64,000 bases of DNA, taken from the NCBI GenBank assembly GCA_947652115.1, contig OX393563.1, positions 9,087,942-9,151,941 on the forward strand, given 5' to 3'. How positions within the stretch are numbered: position 1 is the stretch's first letter; each line of letters begins with the position of its first letter. Of this stretch, positions 28,801 to 40,800 are shown piece after piece. Made by a program: the position numbers and the translations under genes. The notes beneath the pieces are model-generated. The model did no database searches and was not told where the DNA came from. It was given only the letters and a program-made list of their open reading frames with translations. This DNA comes from Blastomussa wellsi. Lineage: Eukaryota > Cnidaria > Anthozoa > Scleractinia > Plerogyridae.

Positions 28801-31800
28801 GGTTCTTTGTGTCATATTTAGCCTGACAAAGGAAAATCAGCTCCCACGTGTTGTCATTCCAGAGTCATTTTTAACCATGGAATAATCTTATAACATTTTT
28901 GACTGCATAGTGAACTACTTCCGTTAACGTTAATTCGATTTAGAAAAAACGTAAAATACATAGAACACTAACCAGATGAAACAAGTAGAATTCATTGCTT
29001 CATAGACCCTTTTCATAAATGGCTGCCAATTATAAATCCTTTTGTAAGTATTAAAATTAGCCTGACTAACCTCGTTTTTGAGTTGATAATTCAAAAGAAC
29101 TTTTACTCCCAAACGAGTTTAGTGAGGCTAATTTGAATGCATACAAAATAATTTTCAATTGGCAGCCATTTATGAAAAGGGTCTATTTAGTGACGAGAAT
29201 TTACAGATCTGTACAAAGCTACAACCTTGTTCAAAACCTGTCGGAGACTTTTCGTGTTTACATACTTCCTTACGTGCATACTTTCCACACACGGGGAGCT
29301 TGTGTAAAAATCCAGGTTAGTGTACTAAAGCCGGGATATATCGCGGAAGGCTGAAAAATATGTGTCAAGCTTACAAAACTTCCAAAATATTGCTGTAAGC
29401 ACAAAAAGTACCTGTCATCTTACACTTATCCTGGTGTTCTTTTTAAAGAAATATCTCATGGAATGTTGAAAATACCATTTCTGAGACTCTAGCCCTACTT
29501 TAAAATACGCTCCGCCGTCCCTGTATTTGTTTTAAGAACATCAAATTTCCGTGGGGCAACCATCAGCCGATAGTTCCTCGACAGAAACACTCTATTGTTT
29601 AAATATTATGTAAACAAGCGCTGCAAAATATACATTGTTTTCAAAGTTTAGGTTTTTTTGGAGTCCGATATTGTGACTGTCGTCTACAGACTAAGGTATT
29701 GGAGAAGAAAGGAACACATTTAGGTACCAAAGAAATTGAAATATCCAGCCATTGGGTTCCAGGTGAGAAGAAACTCCACAGTACCAGGGTCTAAGCCAGA
29801 CCTGTTCTGATGCTGAGTAGTTTTTGGCCAGGATTTTGTTAGCAACATTGACAAAAGTTGGCCGTACTTTGCAGCTCCCGCATCACCTCGTTGACTAGAG
29901 CTTCTTAAAGTCATAAAAGCCTTGTCGGCGTCTGCACCCTCTCGTGACTGAAAAATGAAAATAGTTTTCCCATTGAATCGAGGTAAAACAGGCAAGGAAT
30001 TTGGCATATACTTACATAAATACTTTAAATAAACTCAGACACAGATCAGAAAGAAGGTGTGTTAGACGTACTGACTTACTTTTATTATCTTCTCCACGGC
30101 TTCAAACGCAAGTTTGCTGAAAGACTCTCCAACGGCTCTGTCGTATATATCCAGGTTAAGTTCACAAAAAATCTCAACAAGACAGGTTTCTTTCACCTAA
30201 TAAAAAGGAATAAGACTGTTACCGACATATTACCCGACTTTGAATGCTAATAAAGCCTCTCTACCAAAAAATTTCGTTCCCCGCGCGATTGTTCAAATTG
30301 TCACGTGACGACGAACATGGATCATAAACGAGAACAATCCCCTAATTCTATCCTTTGGTTGGTAAATTTGAATACTTCATTAGGAAAAAATGGAATCAAT
30401 GTTTCCACAAAGAAAAACTCGTAGATGATTTTATTCATCCACAGAAGAGATCTCAGGAGCTTGTTTGAAAGTGTACGCATATAAAATTAAAAAATATCGA
30501 ACCGGACTCCCCAACGGCTATGTTGGAGACCCAAGAGAAAAGCCTCGGAGAAAAGCATATGACGCCGGGTCCAGGATTCAAACCCGGACATGAAGACACT
30601 TCTCTCACCACAGTGTCACCACTATGCAGGGGATTACATGACATACCAAGACATTGGAATCTGTTGTGTTTAATTTAATTTCCGTCGCCATACTATCCAA
30701 TCAATTTGTCCTAAAGCCGGCAGTTTGCCCCTCCGAGATAGGAGCCTGATCGCAGGCCAATGGATCTTTGTTGGCATGTACTAAAACCAGGAACACCGGA
30801 ACACCGGAACACCACAAAACACGGAACACCGGAACACCAGATATTTATTGGCATTTTATGGTATTTCTGGTGTTCTGGGGTGTTCCGATGTTCCGTGTTT
30901 TTCGCTGTTCTGGTTTTCCTGTGTTCCTGGTTTTAGTACATGCCATCTTTGTTTCGGTAACTCGTTTTATGGCAACCTTATTCATGAATATTCATTACCA
31001 TTTTCGCTCGGTGGATAAATTGTTCCGTCAGGTATCTCCGATACTCTTCAAATCCTTGACGCCCATCGGACACTTTAAGTAGCACGCTCCACAACTAAAT
31101 AAAAGAGCAAGATACTAAGTTATTTTTTTTGCATTTCACTAAACAAAACTAATGGTTGACCATTCTCAAGGGTTTTCTTTTCTAAAACTTGAGGCCTACT
31201 TTTCTATCACAAAAAACACTGGTTAATTATTGTTTTATTCGTACCTTCAGTTCCCATGAAAGAGCATCACTCTGATAATTGCCCGACATTTTGTAATCAA
31301 GTACTCGTTTAAGCTTGCTTGTAACCTTTTCCGACACTTTACACACGCAGTCTTTCGTCCAGGATTCTCTCTCATCAGGTTTGTTTTCGTTGGCATCAGT
31401 TTGGCTGTCAACTAGTGTACTATTTCGCCACTGTTGGATGCTTGAAAATAGCAGCTTGATTGCAAGAAGGATGATATCAATTTCATCTCGAAAAGAGAGA
31501 TTCCCCAGGCAAAACTCAGCCAAAGTCAAACTTTCAGAAACTGTATATTCTGCAATCTCCAGTCTAACCCTATCAAAGAGAGACGATAAATAAATTTCCC
31601 TTTGCATTACAGCGCGACGCGCCTTAAAAGCCAGTGATACACGGTTCAACATCTTTCAACTTTTGTTGATTAACAAATGTTGAACATCGTTGGGACTTGT
31701 TGAAACGTTTTGGGGTTTTCCCAGGTCGTTCAACAAAAGGCAACTTGTTGAACGGAATAGAGCCGAGCTCTATTTTCGTTCAACAAAGTTCAACATGTTG

Positions 31801-34800
31801 AATGGCATATTTCAACATTCAACATCATATGATACACTGTTCAACATTTATCGCAACATTTGTTGCTCAACAACTGTTGAACCGATCATTGGCTTTAGTT
31901 TGGCCACCCAACAAACTTTCTGAAATGTTAGCCAATCAGCAGTCCGGTAGTATGCCAGTTTTGGAAGAAGCGAAAACAATGCTTTAAGTCACGAACCATA
32001 ACATGATCACCATGGCGATTAGCATTTTCAAAACATGAATTCAAGATGGCGGCCGAACGCGGGGAATATCGGGATTAAAGTATTCGCTCTAATTTGGCTT
32101 TCATTTCGACTTTTCTATGCCTAATTATAGTCTTTATATACGGATAATAACCATTCTTGTGCTAGAATAATGAGCATAACATGCAAGGTTCATTCCATGC
32201 GAAATTCATGCCGAAGATCTGCCAAGTTTAATAACAAGCCAAGATGTTTAAGTGTTGTTTTGAAAAAGGCAAAGATTCACGCCGAAGGCCTTTTGAGTAG
32301 CTTGCACGGAATGCAGCCTGGCTATATAACCTCAAACTAGTAAAGGGAACAGTTCTTCACCAGTTATTCCGTATAGCTCTTGTGTTTTCAGAAATTTTTG
32401 TCTCGTGGTTTTGTTTAGCCTGGTCGAATATTTAGAGGTCAAATGTGATGTGGTCTTTCCTAAAATCCACAAAGACTGGAAAACCAACGTGATGTAGTCT
32501 TCGGATTCTTTAAAGTCTTATAGATGAAAACTGATGAAAGCTTTCATTTCCTGAATAAATCAGTGATTTTGTTTTACAGCGCCACGCGCCTAACTGTGGC
32601 CACCCAACAAACTTTTTTGACAAGTTATAATTAGCCAATCAGAGAGCACGAATTTGTTTGAGCTGTCCCGCCTCCTAGGAATTTTCAAAGCTGTTCTCGC
32701 GAAACCTGTCACGCTTTTAACAAGGAGGCGGGACAACTCAAACAAATTCGCGCTCTCTGATTGGCTAACTTGTCAAAAACGTTTGTTGGGTGGCCACAGT
32801 TAGGCCCGTCGAGCTGTAAATGTGTCACTGTCACAAGAAAATAATCAAACAAAAGTTTAACCACTGTCAGATACTAATATTACTTACTTTTATTAGTGCA
32901 AAACTCAACATTTTTCTAAATTCCTTGAGAAAAATATAAAATACTTGTGAACTTGATCACACTCTACACTAGAAGATGTATTAGAATAGTGTTATAAGGA
33001 TTCAAGGCATGGCTAGCCTGTGTATATATTAGTAGAACCAATAACAGTAGTCTGCTTGTGATCTATCAAATGTACCCTCATCAGTCAGTAGCCTAATTTT
33101 CCTCAAAGTACAAATTATTATTAAAAGTATATTTATTACAGAGTATTGTTTTTGTTGTCATCTTAAAAGGCATTCACGAAAAGATACACAGAACTGTTTG
33201 GACACTGGGAATTTTCCCTGAAGGGCATTTCTCTTCCCTTTCTTCAATCTTTGCCTTTTGCAATTATTGCAAAGGTTTTCCAAAATTTTGTGGTTGGTTT
33301 ATAGTGAGTGTTTCCTTCCGTCCTTTATTTTGTATGACTTCTCAAATAATTCACTGTGATGCCTCGCATTGTAAATGCATGCAGTGCTTATTTGAGGACT
33401 GATCTAGCATTCCTGAAGGCTCTGTGTATGCCCCGCTTAATATGGGGCAGTGCTTAAGTCGGTCACAGTGCTAGATCTAGTAGCTGTGGTAGTCTCTTTA
33501 GACTGCTTACAAGTTGCAACATTTGAACCTCATCAAATATCCATTGAAAGAAGACAAATGGGACTGACAAAAAATGTAAACTATTGTTTATTAAAAGTTC
33601 AACATACAATGTTATAATTATTATTGTGATTTCAATTACCCTCTTGAACCTGAAAACAAAAAAGACAACAGAATTGGGTGCATACCAGGTGAATCCAACA
33701 ATACATTCTCATTTCTGCACCCATTAGCTTAACAATGTGTTCTCGGAGATGTTGCACTTTAGTTTTCCTTGCCCCATCACCAACTTCTTTCCACACAAAC
33801 AGCAACAACTCTTCAACACTTCTAAACAGTTGTCCATATTGTGGACGGGCATCCTAATAAGAAACAAGGAATAAAATAATCATTGACCCACGGGGGACAT
33901 ACACCATGCAGAAATGTCCATCACTGCATGTGCATGATACATGTGCCCCTTATCAAAACTACACTTCAGTCAGATTCCAGCGTTCTCACGCCGATAAAAA
34001 AAATCATTTCATCAGCTTACATGATTCAGCTATCACAGAATAACAGACTCTCGCCTTCTAAACAAGAATAACTGTAATATACTGTAATATAGTGCGAAAA
34101 CGAAAAAAAAAGACTCGAAGTACCCGCGATACATTGTATGCTAACTTCCAGTCGTTTTGCTATCAGAAACCATTTCTTATGACGGCTATTTTCAATACGT
34201 GTGCCATTTTTACTAGCTTTGTGCCACCGATGAAACCTCGGTGACACAACACTCGCACATTGTAGTTTCGAGGAAAATTAGTCCGGATATCGAAAAAATT
34301 CGGCAAGCTATTGAAAAAATAACAAAAACATGTACTTACATTCGATACCCGTCAAAATCAATGGCAGCGTCTTCTTCGAAGGCCATTCCAAAATGACATG
34401 GATTTCATCGATTCCCTTTGCCAAATGTTTACAACTCTCGCACAAAGAACGCTCGAGAGTGAAGGCTTGTAATGAGACTTTGAAAGTTCCGTATATTTAA
34501 CGAGGGAACCTGGAACAAAGCTTTTCTTTGAGCCCATATTTTTTCGCGATTATTTTTTGCGATTTTTTAGTATTTTTGGCAAAACAATAGAATCGTGACG
34601 CCAGCACTTCTTCCAAAACTGGCATACTACCGGACTGATCAGAGAGCGCAAATTTGTTTAAGTTTTCCCGCCTCCTTGTTAAAATCCGGACAGGTTTCGT
34701 GACAACAGCTTTGAACATTGCAAGGAGGCGGGACAGCTCAAACAAAATCGCGCTCTCTGATTGGCTAATTATAACTTGTCAAAAAAGTTTGTTGGGTGGC

Positions 34801-37800
34801 CACACTCTAAGGCGCGTAGCGCTGTAACAGTGATATAATGGGGAGTTTTCTCAAATTGTAACCGCTCGTTAAATTACTAATGTTGTCACAATGAATATAT
34901 TCACTTGTATGTTATATTACTTGCATCTTATCCCATTAAAATTGCAAATTTCAAAGTGCAACGACTGAAACCGACAATACGTGAAAATTCGGGTGTCAGT
35001 AAAACGCGGGGCCGGGGCCGGGGCCGGTCCCGCGTTTTACTGACACCCTGAAAATTCATGAAAAGGTGCCTAAATGAAATTACTCTGGTTTTGCACGTGA
35101 TTCAGTCAACTGATCGTGTAGCACGAACTTCACGTGCAAAATAAGCGTTCATCAAGAGGTTCGTTCAGTTTATAGTTCGTGCAAAGAATGCTCAATTTCA
35201 CCATGAAAGGCTCACGAAAGGTCGAAAAGTAATATAGCAGTTTCATGATATGTTTAGAAAGATTGCTATTTTTTAAAAAAAATTGTGCTTGAAGTACACG
35301 AAAGTTACGTTGCGTCAGTTCTATTGGTCTTCATTTTTTGTGTGAAGAGGCATGATCACATAAATTGCAACCTATTGTTGTTTTGTTCATGCAGTGTAAT
35401 CGATAGCACGTGGATTAAAATTACCGCAATTACCATCCATTCACTCGTGTTTGCTCGGGAAGCTTTCGGAATCGTAAACACACACAATATTGTGTCCACG
35501 ACTTCAGCGTGGATACACAATTTCATGAGCTGACAAGGCGAGAAGGTAAACTTGGTGTATTGTAGATTGACATATTTGACTTTAGAAGAGAAGATAGAAG
35601 ACTTTGAATCCCAGCAAGATAAATTTTGCACCTTATAACTTCCAAAGAAACTTGAAATTCAAAAATCGAAGATAGATATGACACAAAAGAGTTTCTGACT
35701 GGTCAGGGAGTGGTGAATTAAGTTTTTCTGCGTTCTTCCCGAGCGGAAAACTTGGTCACAAAACCACGCTTTTAAATAAATTAGCTTCAGTGGGTTACAC
35801 CATTACTGCAAAGCGCGATTCATGCAATCAAAAACAATATTTTTGCATTTCCGTCATTCGCCAGTATGTCTGCAAAGTTTTGACACAATCGGCCCTCAAA
35901 CGTTCATGATAGAGGCTTTTCAAAAGTGATACCCTTACCAATACTGTTTTGCCTTATGAACATATTCATAGTCAAGCTGTGCGAGTGTGAAAACCAACCT
36001 GTTAGTTTCATTCCCAGTCTCCAACATGTTGATCATGGCTTGAATACACTGCTCGATACTCTTTTTCTGAGAAGCAAAGTGAAAGGTAAACAGTGTAGAA
36101 CAAAATAACACAGAAACAAGTGGTACTACATCAACGGGCAAAAAGTTTTACAGAATTTCAATTTTAAATATTACACAAAAAATGCATCATAAAAGGTGCT
36201 AACTCCGATAGTGCCAATTGGTGCATGCCCATATATATTGATCTGAAATTTTGCAAACGAAAAAAATCTTGGATAAGATCTGGTTTTTGACAGCAGATAA
36301 TTGTACCCCCATCCTCATTTGCAAATTAATCGGCAACCTCTTTAACTTTTGAGAAATTAACCAGTCGAGTCAACACTATAAGAGCTGCGAAATGAGCTAT
36401 ACATTAATTAAGGGATAGCTACTATATAACGAGATAAGGAGACCATTTCTTTCACCTATAAAATTCCTCAAATTTTTATGTATTTTTTGAAATATACTGA
36501 TCGATACCTTTCAAATGGTGTCCCACGCAGTAATTTAAAGGAGCTAATTTGTCAGTATAAATGACTTAGTGATCATCTTTGAAAATGTAAAAATTTCTTT
36601 CAAATCAAAGGAACCTTAAAATAGTTAAAGGGGTAATAGTGAACTGAGAGGAAACAGTGATGGCTTCGCAAGGGGAAGATTTGAAGGATTGTAATTGACA
36701 AATTTGACAAATTGAGGCTAAATTTTCAAAATGTGTTATCTGTGACAGAGCTCCTTTAAGAAAAAAGATCATTCGCCTTGGTGGCTAAAGAACTAGAGCA
36801 ACATTACTAACACCGGGAACAGACTTAACTGGCTCAATGATCTGATCATCTCCAGCTTGTAGAATTCCTGCCAACAACCAAATACCCAAGCACATCACAT
36901 TTCTGCATTAAGGCTAAAATAAACTACCTTTTCACTGTTCATAGTTCCATGAGGAAAGAACTCGACCAAGGCGACGCACAGATCTGAGACGTAGAACATC
37001 CTTGTGGAAACAATCTCGTGCAACTGCCGAACGGGAATGGCATGGAGAAAGGTTCTCTTCAACAATCGGTCAACTTCAAGAGCTGAAGCCAGACGAGGCC
37101 ATACATCTGTAAAATCCCTATAAGGGAAGAAATAACAGAAACGTCACGATGGACTAAGACTGTACTAAGTTAAAAGTCTGCATAGTTAGTGAACTGTGGT
37201 GGGCGGTGCCCAACACAAATGTTTGGTGGTTGGTGTTTGTTCTATACTGTCCAGATCCTTAAAATAATTTAGTTGGCTACTGGGGGTACAAACATCTACA
37301 CCTTTCTACTGACTGTTTATTTTCAATTAATAAATGGTGGAAACCAAACTTAATTACCTTGGGTAACCAGCTACTGCATGTATTCTTAATTTATTTTTGT
37401 GTTATTATGATATGTAACTAATTTACAGCTTGTCTTGTCGTTGTCTTGTTGGCTTGTTTGTTCGTTTGTTTGTTTGCTTCTGACTGTTTTTTTTTTTCTG
37501 ATTCAAAACAGAGGAATCACGGATAATATGTTGGCGATAAACGGAATCTTAAGGTAATTTCCTAGTTTTGCATAGTGCATCCATACTGCGCATAATTTCA
37601 CGCGTGATCAGCGCGTGTGCCATGGCGGATTTTTCTTTCATTCTCGTCCCCAGAGGCCACGATTCGTTTGGTCAGCACCAAGGAATCGATACCTCTTGCC
37701 GCAACCAAATTGTGAGGATGCGTAGAGAACTCGTTTTGTAGCTTGCAGCCAATCAGATTTGTCAGATTTGATTTTGTGCATGCGCAGAGTAACGGGAAGT

Positions 37801-40800
37801 CCGTGAATCGCGGACTTCCGGTGTTGGACCTTCCCAGAGGTCGCGATTCTTGGTGCTGACCAAACGGATCGCGGTCTCTGCCAATCTCGTACCTTAAGTA
37901 TTTGTTTCTTACTGCGCAGGCTTGAAGAAACAAGCAACTCACGAAAGTTCCGTTATAGGACCGATTTTGTTTGCTTTTGATCAAGACAATGCAAATGGCC
38001 GGAAGTAAAAGACCATGGAGTTCGTTGGGTCAAGCATCGATTTCAATCTCGTACCTCACGTCTTCGTTCCTTACTGCACAGGCTTGACGAAACGAGCGAT
38101 TCTCGAAAGTTCCGTTACAGGATCGATTTTGATTGGTTTGGAAGACAATAAGAATGGCCGGAAATAAAATACTATGGAGTTCGTTGGGTCAAGCTTTTGA
38201 ATGCCATGTATACGGAGTTGAACCAGACGTTCAATTGTAGAATAACCTTAATAATAAGACCTGACTACTGCTTTTCTAACCAGCCAAAGTAAATCGCTAA
38301 CCATTAGTGTAGAATTTATAAACACCTTTTCCAACCAGTACTTGGGAAAATCAGTAGAAATGTTTATCATTCGTGTCACCAAAGGTTGTCTAGTTGCGCC
38401 AGTTGTATAGGAACGTTAACTATAACTGACAACCTTGGGACACAACCAGTCAGGATTTACACCCCTCTTCTACCAATATATTTCTTACTGTTTGTCAGAT
38501 CGCTGAAACTCTCGTATGCTGAGTTTCTGAGCTCCCCACCAGGCCAAGCTTTGGGGCGATCCTCCGATTTCAGGCTCCTCAAAGGGTTTTGAATCTTCTC
38601 GTAAGAAATGTAACAGTGGTACAGCCAAAAGCCACTCAGGATTCGATGTCCACGCTTCCTTTATTAACTGATTACAAAGTTTCTCAACTGCATCCACGGC
38701 AAATCTGATGAAACAAATTAAAACTAAACGTCTTGTCGTAACCATGCATACCAAAATACGATAATGTCGGGAAAGATCGATTTTATTAAGAGACGCTTTT
38801 ACCAACAGAAAGATGTCTTGTGAACGGAAGTTACAAAGGAGCTATATGTCTAGTTATTATAATTAATAATCCATCAAATATGCCTGTCAAAAAGGCCCGA
38901 TGGACCCGGCATTTCGCTCCAACATAGACTTAACCTTCTAATTTTTATTTGTCCTTGGATACGGGGGGTGTCAACTCTAACAAGGGCTGTTTCGTGAGAA
39001 TATTACAATATATTTGATCTAACTGGTACAGCAGCAAAACTCGATGCAAAATTATTGTAATATCTTGAAATTCATGCGGAGAAAATGTGACATAAAACTA
39101 GGGTATAGTTTTCGAAAAATGTTGTAAAAGGCAACTTGGAAGGTCTGAGGAGGTTAACGACCATTTTATAATGTTTACAGATCAAGCATTGGCGAGGCTT
39201 CTCACAGAAATTTGGGTTTCGTGGCTTGTTTCGGCAAAGAGCATCAAGTATAGGAAATATAAAAACAACGATAAAGCAATTCTGCTCCAACGTTTTTCTT
39301 GAAACTTGGCTATGATATGTATCAAGTTAATACACGCTGATTCTAGAAATTTAACAAAAATTTATCAGCACAATTTTTTGCTGGGTGCGATTCTTTTCAA
39401 GAAGCTTAAGGTAGGTCCATGAAAACGCCAATAACATTAAAAATATTTTTTCATTAGTTAAATCAAATATAATTACATTGTTACTAAATGATAGGAAAAA
39501 TTTTTCCCAAAGTTTCATTGCCATCCCGCCAAAGCTGAAAAAGTTATGACGCAAAGTTTGGCAGTCGAAATATAGAACTTTCACCACTTAGCTATTTAAT
39601 TATTGGTATTAATACCCTCAGCTTGTTACTCACGCTCTGAGCCCAGGGCTAAATTCAGCCAGTACTGCTTCATAAACAGAACACCTTTTCTCAGTTGGAT
39701 CCGCTTCAAGCGATAAGGAACTTAGCAATGATTTAACCTCCTCTCTTTGTAACGCTATGGAGTACTTTTTCACCAGCACTACGATAGCGAGTGACGAAAC
39801 AACTGCAGATATGTGATCGCTGGACCCCACCCTACATTCGGCCAAGACGGCGATGTTCTTCTTCATCTTTGGTTTCAAAAGGTCAATCAATGCCTGCAAA
39901 TTAGTTCAAATATATTACTGCTTATAAAAATGTCAGTAACGGGCTGTGGGCTTAGCTTTAAATAGCAAGAACACAATACACCGTAGAATGTGTAGATTTG
40001 GCTACGTACTTCCCTACCAAGATACTGAAAGCACAAAAGAAAATGTAAATAACAAAACATGCCAAGTCGTTCACGTCCCCAAACACAATCGATCAGCATG
40101 CACAGCAATTACAGTGATTACAACATTAACAACTAACGCGCTAATTGAACAAAGTCAATTATAACATGTCTTCGCGGCGCTTAACCCAATAGGGGGAATT
40201 AATAAACTACCGTCTAACTTATTACCTTTCTGACATCAAAACGTTTGGGTGACTCTTTCCGATGGTGGCCCCATTCTTCTATCCAAACCTCAGACAAGCA
40301 TTTCACAACATCATAAAGTTTCACTAACGCTTTTGTGGCATCCATTTTTTCGGTTGCCTCGTCAACAAGAAAACCACTCCATTTTGGTAAGAAACACAGC
40401 AACGCCTTTGTGCGATACTCCGCAACCGGTTTATCCTTGGAGAAATAATCCCATACTTTGGTAACAATGCTTTTGTCACCGTACACATACGCCACTCCGT
40501 CATACTGATTCCAAATGGCTGTAAATCAAAAGCAAGACTAAATTTAGCATACACGACCAAGTATTTTAGGTTATTTTTTAGGTAATTGGAAAAAGGGATT
40601 GGCTGCTCTTTGGGATAATTTTCCCAAGGTGGATTGACCGAGTTGTAAACCCTGCCTCTATTATTAAACAGTGTAATCATCAACCAAAATCATGTAAATT
40701 TATGGTTGATGTGTAAAATTGGTTGCTTCTGACTCTTTCCTTGGAGGTAAACAGCGGGATATTTCGACTAATCATCACAGCACAAAACAGAGATTTACGG

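Larger units (their letters stand above)
31610..34824. mobile_element. 3.2-kb TIR transposon with TA flanks (Tc1/mariner-like ends), gene content unclear
   Basis: Left end cagcgcgacgcgccttaa and right end ggcgcgtagcgctg are near complements, each flanked by TA. The arms continue inward (ggccacccaacaaactttct; ccggtagtatgccagttttg at 31950-31971 and its complement at 34611-34632), so the TIRs are long. Inside are a GTTGAA-type insertion (31625-31900), a second short copy (32577-32816) and an orphan exon-like stretch (33685-33853). Confidence 0.65.
31570..35938 (-). other. 4.4-kb intron, mostly transposon
   Basis: Between exons 12 and 13; filled by the 31610-34824 TIR element with nested insertions, then the palindrome at 34991-35048. 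35050-35900 holds no gene that I recognise. Confidence 0.7.
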
